64,000 nucleotides of DNA from assembly GCA_002478265.1 (NCBI GenBank), contig DLNC01000024.1, positions 42,082-106,081 of the forward strand. Direction: 5' to 3'. The notes under the pieces were generated by a model, which ran no database searches, was not told where the DNA came from, and worked only from the letters and a program-made list of their open reading frames with translations. A program made the translations under genes and the position numbers. Positions 17,060-25,803 of this stretch are shown piece after piece. Every line of letters starts with the position of its first letter. Within the stretch, counting starts at the first letter, position 1. The DNA is from Syntrophaceae bacterium UBA7520 (GTDB taxonomy: Bacteria > Desulfobacterota > Syntrophia > Syntrophales > Smithellaceae).

Positions 17060-17452
17060 ATGAAAGTCGCCCTTTCGGTATTCAAAGATTCGATTTCTAC
17101 TGTATTTGATGTGGCACAGCAAATACTGCTGTTGGAAATTGATGGGGCAAACAGGCCAAAGCGCACAGCATTGAAAATAGAGGCTACTGATCCCGCTCAG
17201 CGTGCGGCGCAGCTTAGCGAAGAGGGAATTGAAATTCTTATCTGTGGCGCGATTTCACGACCCCTACAGGAGGCGATAATGGCGCGGGGCATTACTGTTT
17301 ATCCGTTTGTCCGCGGAAAGACAGAAGATGTTATTGCCGCATATCAAAGCGGTAGATTGGGTAATGCTAGCTACGCGTTACCCGGATGCCGCGGCAGGGG
17401 ACAGGGGAGAGTACGAAGCAGAAACCGCGGTATGCACTGTCGCTGGCGCTGA
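17060..17452 (+). CDS. NifX/NifB-like (dinitrogenase Fe-Mo cofactor fold) protein
   Basis: 130 residues from ATG 17060 (MKVALSVFKDSISTVFDVAQ); the frame is open upstream to 17012 but that part has no ribosome site. The PF02579 fold binds metal clusters; orange proteins of Desulfovibrio belong here. The Arg/Gly-rich tail after ALPGCRGRG is common in this subfamily. First gene after the sigma-54 promoter. Confidence 0.8.
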   Translation: MKVALSVFKDSISTVFDVAQQILLLEIDGANRPKRTALKIEATDPAQRAAQLSEEGIEILICGAISRPLQEAIMARGITVYPFVRGKTEDVIAAYQSGRLGNASYALPGCRGRGQGRVRSRNRGMHCRWR

Positions 17453-17504
17453 AGTGGTTGGGCAATTTATGCGTGATATTTTATTCGGGAAAGGAGAATA
17501 AAAG

Positions 17505-18053
17505 TTGAAAGAAGCCATCCCCCCCAAATTATTTTTTACCAAAGGAGTAGGAACACACCGTGAGCAGCTTCATTCATTTGAATTGGCGCTGCGCGATGCG
17601 GGAATAGAGAAGTGCAATCTTGTGCAGGTATCCAGCATTTTGCCGCCTGGTTGTCGGATAATTTCGAGAACGGAGGGGTTAAAAAAGTTAAAACCTGGGC
17701 AGATTACATTTTGTGTAATGAGCCGTTGTTGCAGCAACGAACCGCGTCGGCTTATTTCCGCGTCGATTGGTTGCGCCATTCCTGTGGATAAAAACGCCTA
17801 TGGCTATATCAGCGAGCATCACGCCTTTGGCTTTACGGAAAGGCAGACAGGAGACTATGCCGAAGATTTGGCGGCGGCGATGCTGGCCTCAACTCTGGGA
17901 ATTGATTTTAACGTGGATGAAAGTTGGGATGAGAAAAAAGAATTATTTAAAATAAGCGGAAAAATCGTCGGCACAAGAAATATCACTCAATCGTGTGTTC
18001 TTAAGAATAAAGATTACACAACGGTTTTAGCGGCGGCGGTTTTTGTTTTCTAA
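17505..18053 (+). CDS. pdaD: Pyruvoyl-dependent arginine decarboxylase, copy 1
   Basis: 182 residues from a TTG start with AAGGAG upstream. The proenzyme cleaves itself between two serines (VSSI; Ser43-Ser44 here, as Ser52-Ser53 in the M. jannaschii enzyme) to make a pyruvoyl cofactor, and converts arginine to agmatine for polyamines. Family blocks GVGTH, VSSILPPGC and YISEHHAFG are intact. A second copy lies at 53967-54515. Its location inside an Fe-S/P-loop cluster is unusual. Confidence 0.9.
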   Translation: MKEAIPPKLFFTKGVGTHREQLHSFELALRDAGIEKCNLVQVSSILPPGCRIISRTEGLKKLKPGQITFCVMSRCCSNEPRRLISASIGCAIPVDKNAYGYISEHHAFGFTERQTGDYAEDLAAAMLASTLGIDFNVDESWDEKKELFKISGKIVGTRNITQSCVLKNKDYTTVLAAAVFVF

Positions 18054-18074
18054 AGGCAAAAAAAAGGAGAAAAA

Positions 18075-18287
18075 ATGATGATAACAAATCGAGGCGGAAG
18101 AGGAATGGGTGGGGGCCAAGGCCAAGGACGCGGTGGAGGCCGCGGTCGCATGGGGGGACCACTTGCGGGTGGTGCTGGTGGCACATGTTTATGTCCCAAA
18201 TGTGGTCATCGTCAGCCGCATCAGCGAGGCGTGCCCTGCACGCAGATAAAATGTCCACAATGCGGAACGACGATGATGAGAGAATAA
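18075..18287 (+). CDS. Small Gly-rich zinc-ribbon protein
   Basis: 70 residues: about 35 residues of Gly/Arg/Gln repeats, then CLCPKCGHRQPHQRGVPC and CPQCG, a four-to-six-Cys metal ribbon. Small proteins of this type are regularly found beside NifX-like and MinD-like genes in anaerobes. The Gly/Arg-rich tail may bind nucleic acid or partners; function unknown. Confidence 0.7.
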   Translation: MMITNRGGRGMGGGQGQGRGGGRGRMGGPLAGGAGGTCLCPKCGHRQPHQRGVPCTQIKCPQCGTTMMRE

Positions 18288-18316
18288 TGAAATATTAAAG
18301 AAAGGAGGATTTAATT

Positions 18317-18670
18317 ATGCCCAGAGGAGATGCAACAGGACCCATGGGTATGGGGCCAATGACCGGTCGGGGAGCCGGATTTTGTGCAGGTTATAATATG
18401 CCTGGTTATTTAAATAACGCCGCAGGCCGCGGCTTGGGAAGAGGTTTCGGACGCGGAGGTCGTGGCGGCGGATTCGGTTGGCGAAACCGCTTTTTTGCCA
18501 CCGGCGTTCCCGGTTGGGCTTGGTTTGGCGGCTATGCCGCTGGATATCAGAATGTTGACCCGGAAACGGAAAAGCAGGCGCTGAAAAATCAGGCTGATTT
18601 TCTGGAAAATGAGCTTAAATCAGTCAAAGTCAGGCTCGACGAAATTGAAAGCGGTAAAAAAACCAAGTAA
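18317..18670 (+). CDS. DUF5320 family protein
   Basis: 117 residues. It starts MPRGDATGPMGMGPMTGRGAG, the diagnostic DUF5320 opening, followed by a Gly/Arg region and a C-terminal coiled-coil helix (LKNQADFLENELKSVKVRL). AGGAGG precedes the ATG. It accompanies NifX-like genes in many anaerobes; role unknown. Confidence 0.85.
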   Translation: MPRGDATGPMGMGPMTGRGAGFCAGYNMPGYLNNAAGRGLGRGFGRGGRGGGFGWRNRFFATGVPGWAWFGGYAAGYQNVDPETEKQALKNQADFLENELKSVKVRLDEIESGKKTK

Positions 18671-18672
18671 GA

Positions 18673-18714
18673 AAATACCGGTGTGATGGGATTTTTTGTC
18701 GCACCGGTATTTTT
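18673..18714 (+). terminator. Internal stem-loop terminator within the cluster
   Basis: AATACCGGTGTGA pairs with TCGCACCGGTATT (13 bp, one G-U), followed by T5. It sits between the DUF5320 gene and the second NifX-like gene and may lower expression of the distal genes. Confidence 0.75.
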
Positions 18715-18742
18715 AAAAAACAACGGTAGAGGAGATTTAAAA

Positions 18743-19105
18743 TTGAAAATAGCATTGACGACATCAGGCAGCGATTTGAACGCGCCGCTCGACAGTCGCT
18801 TTGGCCGCGCGCCGAAGTTTATAATTTATGACCTTGAGGCGGATAAATTTGAAATTGTGGACAATGCCCAGAACCTTAACGCGGCGCAGGGAGCCGGAAT
18901 TCAGTCCGCGCAAAACATCGCCCGTCTTGGCGTCGGCGCGCTTATCACGGGACATTGCGGACCAAAAGCTTTTCGCGTCCTTACGCAGGCCGGCATCAAA
19001 ATTTATAATTCGTCCGCCGAGACTGTGGCAGAAGCGTTAGAGCAATATCGCGCGGGAAAACTTAGCGAAGCAGCATCGGCAGATGTGGATGGGCACTGGG
19101 TATGA
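18743..19105 (+). CDS. NifX-like metal-cluster-binding protein, second copy
   Basis: 120 residues from TTG 18743, chosen for the GAGGAG at 18729-18734; the upstream frame runs through the terminator. LNAPLDSRFGRAPKFIIYD, ITGHCGPKAFRVL and the alternating helix/strand pattern are PF02579. The stop overlaps the next start by 4 bp. Confidence 0.85.
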   Translation: MKIALTTSGSDLNAPLDSRFGRAPKFIIYDLEADKFEIVDNAQNLNAAQGAGIQSAQNIARLGVGALITGHCGPKAFRVLTQAGIKIYNSSAETVAEALEQYRAGKLSEAASADVDGHWV

Positions 19106-19593
19106 TCGGCATGCCCATTATTTATCGGCCGATCGGCGTTATTCACAGCGAGCACACTATTGCGGAAGAAACGCCGATTCAGCCGGTTTACGCCAAAGGT
19201 TGCAAAGGACAGGTTAAGGTGTTCGCGGAATTTGCCGAAGGATTGCGTGATCTGGAAGGATTTTCTTATATTTATCTTCTCTATCATTTTCACCAGTCAA
19301 CTGGGGCAAAGCTTTTGGTGAAGCCTTTTTTGCAGGATGCGGAGCACGGAGTTTTTGCCACCCGCGCGCCATGCCGTCCCAACGCCATTGGTTTGAGCAT
19401 TGTGAAATTGATAAAAAGAGAAGGAAACGTCCTGCACGTGGAAAACGTTGATGTAATTGACGGTACTCCGCTTCTGGATATCAAGCCTTACACGGCCAAA
19501 TTTGACCTGTATGAAGTCACAAAAAGCGGTTGGCAGGATGAAGTCGATGATGTCTTGGCCCGCAAGCGCGGAAAAAGGAATTATAAGAAATGA
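19102..19593 (+). CDS. TsaA/TrmO-like tRNA methyltransferase
   Basis: 163 residues. YRPIGVIHSEHT, APCRPNAIGLSIVKL and DVIDGTPLLDIKPY are the UPF0066/TrmO blocks. E. coli TrmO N6-methylates t6A37 of tRNA-Thr with SAM. Short versions of this length, without the C-terminal extension, are frequent in archaea and anaerobes. Translationally coupled on both sides. Confidence 0.82.
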   Translation: MIGMPIIYRPIGVIHSEHTIAEETPIQPVYAKGCKGQVKVFAEFAEGLRDLEGFSYIYLLYHFHQSTGAKLLVKPFLQDAEHGVFATRAPCRPNAIGLSIVKLIKREGNVLHVENVDVIDGTPLLDIKPYTAKFDLYEVTKSGWQDEVDDVLARKRGKRNYKK

Positions 19594-20201
19594 AACCGAA
19601 ATTTATTGCTTCGGAACTCAGAAACCATGCGCCGTTTACGACTTTTGGCACTATGACCGGTATTATTATCATGGCGGTGTTCGTGCATTTTCAAATATCC
19701 GCGGAAATTTCATCGTTTTTGTTTTGGATGACACATCCCTTTCATGTTTTTTTGAGCGCCTTGGTCACTACCGCTATGTACAGACTTCATGATAAAGGCG
19801 GTGTTTTTCGCACAATTATTATCGGCTATTTGGGAGCGATCGGTATCGCCACATTGAGCGACTCGTTAATACCTTACGTGGGGGAATGGATGCTCGATTT
19901 GCCGAACAGGGGAGTGCATTTAGGGCTTATCGAAAAATGGTGGCTCGTAAACCCGCTGGCTTTGTTGGGCATTGCCGTGGGTTATTATTTGCCACGCACT
20001 AAATTTCCGCACGCCGGCCACGTTCTTTTGAGCACCTGGGCCTCTTTGTTTCACATGATTATGGCATTGGGAACGCAAATAGATGTCGCGACATGGATTC
20101 TGACGGCGCTTTTTTTGTTTCTCGCGGTTTGGGTGCCCTGCTGCACCAGCGACATAATATTTCCCTTACTCTGGATTAAAAAAACGGGAGACGCGGGATG
20201 A
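19590..20201 (+). CDS. Polytopic membrane protein of unknown function
   Basis: 203 residues with about five hydrophobic segments (about 20-40, 45-62, 75-95, 120-140, 160-195). It has WMTHPFHVFLSAL near the start and WVPCCTSDIIFPLLW at the end; the adjacent Cys pair and several His in membrane regions could bind metal. Overlaps both neighbours by 4 bp, so it is part of the cluster. Not recognised. Confidence 0.7.
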   Translation: MKPKFIASELRNHAPFTTFGTMTGIIIMAVFVHFQISAEISSFLFWMTHPFHVFLSALVTTAMYRLHDKGGVFRTIIIGYLGAIGIATLSDSLIPYVGEWMLDLPNRGVHLGLIEKWWLVNPLALLGIAVGYYLPRTKFPHAGHVLLSTWASLFHMIMALGTQIDVATWILTALFLFLAVWVPCCTSDIIFPLLWIKKTGDAG

Positions 20202-21043
20202 AAATATCCATTGCATCGGGAAAGGGCGGGACAGGAAAGACAACGGTAAGCGTCAATCTGGCGCGTGTTTTTAATGCCCCGGTTGTGTTGGCGGATTGCG
20301 ATGTGGAAGAGCCAAACGCGCATCTTTTTTTAAAAACGCAAGATTTGAAAGGAGAGGTTATTTCCGTTTTAGTTCCGGCGGTGGAGGAAAAATTATGTAA
20401 TTCCTGCGGGGATTGCGCGAAGATTTGTAAATTTTCCGCAATCGTCAGCTTTGGAACGCCACCGCTTGTTTTTCCGGAAATGTGTCACGCCTGCGGCGGC
20501 TGCGCCAAAGTTTGCCCGACCGGCGCAATCATAGAACAGGATCATCGCATCGGTGTTGTCGAGACATCGCGCGCCGACAATGTTACATTGATTACCGGGA
20601 GACTGGATGTCGGCGTGGCCATGGCGCCGCCTTTAATACGGGCGGTTAAGAATCGTTTACCAAAAAATGGCGTGGCCATAATGGACGCGCCGCCGGGAAC
20701 ATCCTGTCCGGTAATTGCCGCTATTCGTAATTCGGACATGGTTTTGCTGGTGACGGAACCCACCCCCTTCGGGTTGCATGACCTGACACTGGCCGTGGAT
20801 ATGGTCAAAGAGCTTAAGCTTCCTTTCGGTGTCCTCGTCAACCGGGTGGGCAGCGGCGATGATCGGGTGCATGATTTTTGCCGAAAAGTAAAAATACCGA
20901 TTTTGCTGGAAATACCAGATGATCGGAAAATCGCTGAAGCTTATTCGCGGGGAATTCTTATGGTGGATGCGTTACCCGGATATAGAAAACTTTTTGAGGG
21001 GTTGCTTGAAAATATTAATATCATGAAATCAGAGGAGAATTAA
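20198..21043 (+). CDS. MinD/ParA-type ATPase with inserted 2[4Fe-4S] ferredoxin domain (orp type), copy 1
   Basis: 281 residues. The deviant Walker A ASGKGGTGKTT starts at residue 6. A ferredoxin insert follows with Cys67/70/73/77 and Cys96/99/102/106, then MDAPPGTSCPV (Walker B) and the MinD C-terminal half. Such proteins occur in the orange-protein complex of Desulfovibrio and in Fe-S assembly contexts. ATP-driven cluster handling or cell-division positioning are the suggested roles. Confidence 0.9.
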   Translation: MKISIASGKGGTGKTTVSVNLARVFNAPVVLADCDVEEPNAHLFLKTQDLKGEVISVLVPAVEEKLCNSCGDCAKICKFSAIVSFGTPPLVFPEMCHACGGCAKVCPTGAIIEQDHRIGVVETSRADNVTLITGRLDVGVAMAPPLIRAVKNRLPKNGVAIMDAPPGTSCPVIAAIRNSDMVLLVTEPTPFGLHDLTLAVDMVKELKLPFGVLVNRVGSGDDRVHDFCRKVKIPILLEIPDDRKIAEAYSRGILMVDALPGYRKLFEGLLENINIMKSEEN

Positions 21044-21046
21044 ATT

Positions 21047-21304
21047 ATGCCTACATATGAATATTTATGTACTGAATGCAGACTGCATTTTGATAGACGG
21101 CAAAGCATGAAAGATGAACCGGTTGAATTTTGTCCCGAATGCGGAGCGCGGGCGCAGCGGCAGATTAGCGGCGGCAGCGGCTTTATTTTTAAATCACCGG
21201 GTGCTGCGCGGCATGATTCAAAGAAGACCTGTTCGTTGGAAACGACAGGAAAAACTTGTTGCGGAGCTGACAGGCGTTGTTCGGATTCGCCCTGCGGAGA
21301 TTAA
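21047..21304 (+). CDS. FmdB-type zinc ribbon protein
   Basis: 85 residues. MPTYEYLCTECRLHFD and FCPECGARAQRQISGGSGFIF are the FmdB/CxxC-ribbon signature. A Cys-rich tail (TCSLETTGKTCCGADRRC) follows. FmdB proteins are proposed small regulators; no experimental role is certain. 3 bp after the ATPase gene. Confidence 0.85.
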   Translation: MPTYEYLCTECRLHFDRRQSMKDEPVEFCPECGARAQRQISGGSGFIFKSPGAARHDSKKTCSLETTGKTCCGADRRCSDSPCGD

Positions 21305-21309
21305 GCAAC

Positions 21310-22260
21310 ATGCGTGATAAGTTTAAACATGTTTATGGTCCGGTAGCGTCCCGGCGTTTGGGACGCTCACTGGGCATCGATTTGATTCCGTACAAAACAT
21401 GCAGTTATGACTGCATTTATTGCCAGTTGGGCAGAACAACAAACAAAACTGTTGAAAGATTCGAATACGTCCCGGCGCATGATGTTTTGGAAGAACTGCG
21501 TGAAAAGCTGTCAAGAGGTGTGCCTTGCGATTACATCAGTCTCGCCGGCTGTGGGGAGCCAACCCTACATTCATCCATCGGCGAGCTTATCGAAGGTATC
21601 AAGAGGTTGACGAAAGTTCCCGTTGCTGTTTTAACCAACAGTTCTTTGCTTTATCTTTCGGAAGTGCAAGAAGCCTTGATGAAGTCGGATCTCGTTATTC
21701 CCTCGCTCGACGCCGGCGATGAGGATATGTTTCAGTATGTTAACCGTCCTCACAAGGACATTTCTTTTCAACATATGGTTAACGGCATAATTGATTTTAC
21801 CAAAAAATTTTCCGGCCGGGTGTGGCTGGAAGTGTTTTTGATATCCGGTGTAACCGGGATGATTCCCGAGACAAAAAAGATCGCCGCCTGGGCCGAAAAA
21901 ATCGGCGCGGATATGGTGCAGATCAATACGGTGGACCGGCCCGCGGCGGAAGATTTCGCCTGCGCCGTGGAAAGAAAGCAGATGGAAAAACTGGCTACTC
22001 TATTTTCGGGTGTGGTGGAAATTATCGGCGCGGCTGAGAAAAACAAAACATCGGATAAATCATTACGCGACGCGACAGATGCGGATATAATAAATCTTTT
22101 GGTACGCAGACCCAGCACTATCTCCGGCATTTGCGCCGGTCTTGCCCTGCATCCGCATGAAGCGACTAAGAAGATTCAGCATCTGGTTGAAGAAGGTCTT
22201 GTGACAACAGTGCGCGCCGATCACGATTTATTTTATAAAACTGCTGGTGGGCAAATATGA
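21310..22260 (+). CDS. Radical SAM protein (COG0731-like)
   Basis: 316 residues from ATG 21310. Cys31, Cys35 and Cys38 (CSYDCIYCQ) bind the SAM cluster; SLAGCGEPTLH is the GGE-like SAM motif. The C-terminal 80 residues look like a winged helix (LLVRRPSTISGICAGLALHPHEATKKIQHLVEEG). Members sit beside MinD-ferredoxin ATPases in many anaerobes. The substrate is unknown. Confidence 0.85.
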   Translation: MRDKFKHVYGPVASRRLGRSLGIDLIPYKTCSYDCIYCQLGRTTNKTVERFEYVPAHDVLEELREKLSRGVPCDYISLAGCGEPTLHSSIGELIEGIKRLTKVPVAVLTNSSLLYLSEVQEALMKSDLVIPSLDAGDEDMFQYVNRPHKDISFQHMVNGIIDFTKKFSGRVWLEVFLISGVTGMIPETKKIAAWAEKIGADMVQINTVDRPAAEDFACAVERKQMEKLATLFSGVVEIIGAAEKNKTSDKSLRDATDADIINLLVRRPSTISGICAGLALHPHEATKKIQHLVEEGLVTTVRADHDLFYKTAGGQI

Positions 22261-23141
22261 AAGATCTCGTGGTTATAAGTGGTAAAGGTGGTACAGGCAA
22301 GACCAGCGTGGCTGCATCATTCGCTGTATTGGCAAAACATTCGGTAATCTGCGACTGCGATGTGGACGCGGCGGACTTGCATCTGGTACTCGCGCCGCAA
22401 ATTCTTGGAGAGCATGAGTTCACCAGTGGTCATGAAGCGGTAATCCGACAGGATGATTGTATCGGCTGCCGGATTTGTCAGGACGTATGTCGGTTTGAAG
22501 CAGTCAGTACCAAAAAATGCGATAACGGCAATATTTTATTTTCCATCGACCCTGTTTCCTGTGAGGGGTGCGGCGTGTGTGTGCATTTTTGTCCGGAAAA
22601 AGCGATTGATTTTCCCGAACGTCTGTGCGGTAAATGGTTTGTGTCTGAAACGCGTTGCGGCCCGATGGTGCACGCGCGCCTCGGGGTGGCCGCGGAAAAT
22701 TCCGGCAAGCTTGTTTCCACCGTGCGCCGGGAGGCGCGCCGGCTTGCCGAAGAAAAAAATCATAATCTGGTAATTGTGGACGGGCCGCCCGGTATCGGCT
22801 GTCCGGTTATTGCCTCTGTCACGGGCGCGTCACAGGTTTTGATAGTTACGGAACCGACAGTTTCCGGTGAACACGACCTGGAAAGAGTTTTGGCACTGGC
22901 CAAACATTTTCAAATTCCCGCAGCGGTCTGTGTCAATAAATGGGATATAAATCCGGAAATGACCGAGCGCATCGAGGGAAAGGCAATTGAAGCAGGCGCG
23001 CTGATTGCCGGGCGTATTCGCTACGATAGCAATGTTACCAGGGCGCAGATTCAGCAAAAGGCGGTTGTTGAAATTCAGGCGCCAAGCGTCGAAGATATCA
23101 TAAAAATCTGGGATAATCTTAATTTGCAGGAGGAAGATTAG
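22257..23141 (+). CDS. MinD/ParA-type ATPase with inserted 2[4Fe-4S] ferredoxin domain (orp type), copy 2
   Basis: 294 residues. Same architecture as the gene at 20198: Walker A SGKGGTGKTS, Cys68/71/74/78 and Cys102/105/108/112, VDGPPGIGCPV. The pair is paralogous, and in Desulfovibrio vulgaris two such proteins are encoded together in the orp locus. It overlaps the radical SAM gene by 4 bp. Confidence 0.9.
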   Translation: MKDLVVISGKGGTGKTSVAASFAVLAKHSVICDCDVDAADLHLVLAPQILGEHEFTSGHEAVIRQDDCIGCRICQDVCRFEAVSTKKCDNGNILFSIDPVSCEGCGVCVHFCPEKAIDFPERLCGKWFVSETRCGPMVHARLGVAAENSGKLVSTVRREARRLAEEKNHNLVIVDGPPGIGCPVIASVTGASQVLIVTEPTVSGEHDLERVLALAKHFQIPAAVCVNKWDINPEMTERIEGKAIEAGALIAGRIRYDSNVTRAQIQQKAVVEIQAPSVEDIIKIWDNLNLQEED

Positions 23142-23145
23142 TGGT

Positions 23146-23532
23146 ATGGAAGTAATAAATCTCAAAGATTTTCATCTGACGGCAATAGAGCACGCCAATG
23201 ACCCACGTAACATGGGGCCACTTAAAGAATTCAACGGGCATGCCAGAATTACCGGGCCCTGCGGCGACACCATGGAGTTTTGGCTTGAGGTGCAGGATGG
23301 AAAAATAAAAAAAGCTTCTTTTATCACCGACGGCTGCGGTTCGTCTATTGCCAGCGGCAGCATGACTACTTGCCTGGCGGCAGGAAAGACGATTGGTGAA
23401 GCAAAATCCATCAGCCAAAAAAATGTTCTCGATGCATTAGAAGGCTTGCCTGAAGAATCTCAGCACTGCGCTCTTTTAGCGGCAAATGCTCTCAAGGCCG
23501 CCTGTGATGATTACATGAAAAAGCAAAAATGA
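23146..23532 (+). CDS. NifU/IscU-like iron-sulfur scaffold protein
   Basis: 128 residues. Three scaffold cysteines are in the expected places, Cys39 (GPCGD, with Asp41), Cys64 (DGCGSS) and Cys108 (QHCALLA), as in IscU. It would assemble [2Fe-2S]/[4Fe-4S] clusters for transfer, possibly via the adjacent Mrp ATPase. No cysteine desulfurase is encoded nearby. AGGAGG precedes the start. Confidence 0.88.
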   Translation: MEVINLKDFHLTAIEHANDPRNMGPLKEFNGHARITGPCGDTMEFWLEVQDGKIKKASFITDGCGSSIASGSMTTCLAAGKTIGEAKSISQKNVLDALEGLPEESQHCALLAANALKAACDDYMKKQK

Positions 23533-23552
23533 AGGAAGGGATTTAAGGGACA

Positions 23553-24446
23553 ATGGAAGACAAAAAGACGTGTGATACATGTAACGACACCGCCTGTACG
23601 GCAAAAAAACAAAATAAAGATGAAAGTAAGGAAGAATACGCGGATCGCCAAAAACTACAGGCCACACTGTGTCGCATCAAACATAAAATTATTGTTCTTT
23701 CCGGGAAGGGAGGAGTGGGCAAAAGCACTGTTGCCGTCAACCTGGCCACCGCACTGGCGCTCAACGGTCTGCGCGTTGGTTTGCTCGATGTTGATATTCA
23801 CGGCCCTAGCGTGCCCACCATGCTTGGTTTGGAAAAGGAAAGTCTCAAAGGAAATGCGAGCGCTCTTTTTCCCGTCGAATTCGGCGGTCTAAAAGTGATG
23901 TCGCTGGGTTTTCTTCTGCAGAATCCGGATGACGCGGTAATCTGGCGCGGTCCCATGAAAATGGGAGTTATCAAACAGTTCCTGACGGATGTGCAGTGGG
24001 GAGATCTGGATTATCTTATCGTTGATGTGCCGCCCGGCACGGGCGACGAACCCCTGTCAATTTGTCAGTTGATTCAGTCGCTGGATGGCGCGGTAATTGT
24101 CACCACACCCCAAAAAGTAGCGGCGGTGGACGTGCGCAAATCCGTCAGCTTTTGTCGCAGGCTTAACGTTCCGGTCTTGGGAGTTATTGAAAATATGAGT
24201 GGTTTTGCCTGTCCCAAATGCGGCGAAATAACCCAGATTCTGCCCGAAGGCGGCGGGCGCAAAATAGCTTCCGACATGAACGTGCCTTTTCTCGGAGCGA
24301 TACCGATGGATCCGGCTGTTTCCCACTCCGGTGATGCCGGGAAAGCTTTTATTTACCATGAATCTAAAAACCCGACGGTAAAAATTATGCAGGATATAAT
24401 TGATCAGATCACTGAAGCCAGTAAAACAAAAAAATTAAATTCATAA
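23553..24446 (+). CDS. Mrp/NBP35-type Fe-S cluster carrier ATPase
   Basis: 297 residues. The N-terminal Cys-rich segment (CDTCNDTAC) precedes Walker A LSGKGGVGKST (from residue 50). VDVPPGTGDEPLS and the C-terminal CPKC pair (GFACPKCGE), which holds a bridging [4Fe-4S] in dimers, are typical of ApbC/NBP35. It carries clusters to apo-proteins. Directly follows the scaffold gene. Confidence 0.93.
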   Translation: MEDKKTCDTCNDTACTAKKQNKDESKEEYADRQKLQATLCRIKHKIIVLSGKGGVGKSTVAVNLATALALNGLRVGLLDVDIHGPSVPTMLGLEKESLKGNASALFPVEFGGLKVMSLGFLLQNPDDAVIWRGPMKMGVIKQFLTDVQWGDLDYLIVDVPPGTGDEPLSICQLIQSLDGAVIVTTPQKVAAVDVRKSVSFCRRLNVPVLGVIENMSGFACPKCGEITQILPEGGGRKIASDMNVPFLGAIPMDPAVSHSGDAGKAFIYHESKNPTVKIMQDIIDQITEASKTKKLNS

Positions 24447-24464
24447 AATCAGGAGGGTAATAAC

Positions 24465-24803
24465 ATGAGAATCGCGATACCATTAGCCGAAGGCAAGCTT
24501 GCTCAGCATTTTGGGCATTGCGCGAGTTTTGCCATTGTTGACGTGGATGTGGAAGCAAAAAAAATTATCAAGCGCGAAGACATCGTCGCACCTGAGCATC
24601 AGCCCGGATTGTTGCCCCCGTGGTTGGCTGAGCGCGGCGCTAAAGTGATTATCGCAGGAGGTATGGGTAGCCGTGCGCAACAGTTGTTTGCGCGGCAGGG
24701 AATTGCGGTGATTGTCGGCGCGCCGGCAGACACGCCGGAGCGCATTGTTGGTGAGTATCTTGCCGGCACGTTGAAAAGCGGAGAAAATCTTTGCGATCAT
24801 TAA
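24465..24803 (+). CDS. NifX-like metal-cluster-binding protein, third copy
   Basis: 112 residues. RIAIPLAEGKLAQHFGHCASFAIVD and GGMGSRAQQLFARQGIAVIVGA are PF02579 blocks; the HFGHC motif is characteristic. AGGAGG precedes the ATG. It belongs to the same operon as the Mrp gene. Confidence 0.88.
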   Translation: MRIAIPLAEGKLAQHFGHCASFAIVDVDVEAKKIIKREDIVAPEHQPGLLPPWLAERGAKVIIAGGMGSRAQQLFARQGIAVIVGAPADTPERIVGEYLAGTLKSGENLCDH

Positions 24804-24816
24804 AAGGAGAATGATT

Positions 24817-25770
24817 ATGGCTTCAGCAAAACTGCATGCTGTAGACAAAATTGAAATTCTGACCCTGCAGGATAACTATATTGAAATGACGGCTATGGAC
24901 AACAGCGCGGTTATAGCACGTGCGGTGCCGCTCAAAGCTGGCGAAATACGTGCCTCGATTGTGGCCGAACATGGTTTTTCCGCTCTGATTAAAACAACCA
25001 CCGGCGGAAAAATTCACACGTTGCTTTTCGATTTTGGATTCTCCGAAGACGGTGCGGCGCAAAATGCCAAAACGCTGGGTATCAACATGTCCGCGGTTGA
25101 GGCGGCGGCTCTTTCGCATGGGCACAGCGATCATACAGGAGGAATTCCTAAGCTTGGCGCCATGATCGGAAGAAAGGGTATTTCTTTTATTGTGCATCCA
25201 TCCGCTTTTAAATCCCCGCGCTATATAAAATATTCCGAAGAGTTGAAAATAAATTTTCCGAAACTGACACATCAGATGATTGAAAATGCCGGTTTCTCCG
25301 TAATCGAAAGTGACGGGCCCTACTATATTCTTGATGACACGATTCTTTTTTTGGGAGAAATCCCGCGTGTAACGGATTTTGAAAAAGGATTTCCTGTCGC
25401 CCACTGGCAGAAAGATGGCAAGGAGATGTGGGACGCCATCGAGGACGACACATCCGTTGTCATGAATCTTAAAGATAAGGGACTGGTGATCGTATCCGGC
25501 TGTGCGCACGCGGGTATTATTAATACTGTAAAGCATGCGATTGAGCTAACTGGTATTGATAAAATACACGTTGTGATGGGCGGTTTTCATCTTTCCGGGC
25601 CGCTATTTGAAGGGATTATCGACAGGACATCAGAAGAGATGAAAAAGCTGAAGCCGGATTATGTAATCCCCATGCATTGCACCGGGCGCAAAGCTATTAT
25701 GGCAATGGAAAAGCAGATGCCGGATAAATTCATTTTGAATATGGCGGGGACAAAACTTACTTTTGTCTGA
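24817..25770 (+). CDS. Metallo-beta-lactamase fold protein
   Basis: 317 residues from ATG 24817; the ATG at 24811 is too close to AAGGAG. The metal motif HGHSDH is at residues 101-106, with further ligands in GCAHAGIINT, GGFHLSG and PMHCTG. This arrangement is like 7,8-dihydropterin-6-methyl-4-(ribofuranosyl)aminobenzene-phosphate synthase-type proteins, which are widespread in anaerobes. Specific activity cannot be named. Confidence 0.85.
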   Translation: MASAKLHAVDKIEILTLQDNYIEMTAMDNSAVIARAVPLKAGEIRASIVAEHGFSALIKTTTGGKIHTLLFDFGFSEDGAAQNAKTLGINMSAVEAAALSHGHSDHTGGIPKLGAMIGRKGISFIVHPSAFKSPRYIKYSEELKINFPKLTHQMIENAGFSVIESDGPYYILDDTILFLGEIPRVTDFEKGFPVAHWQKDGKEMWDAIEDDTSVVMNLKDKGLVIVSGCAHAGIINTVKHAIELTGIDKIHVVMGGFHLSGPLFEGIIDRTSEEMKKLKPDYVIPMHCTGRKAIMAMEKQMPDKFILNMAGTKLTFV

Positions 25771-25803
25771 GGTCATAAAAATATTTTTAGCAAAGGAGAT
25801 TTT

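Noticed and set aside
17307..17501. Frameshift extension of the first NifX-like protein into another frame
   Set aside because: The Arg/Gly-rich end after PGCRGRG is normal for this subfamily, so no frameshift is needed.
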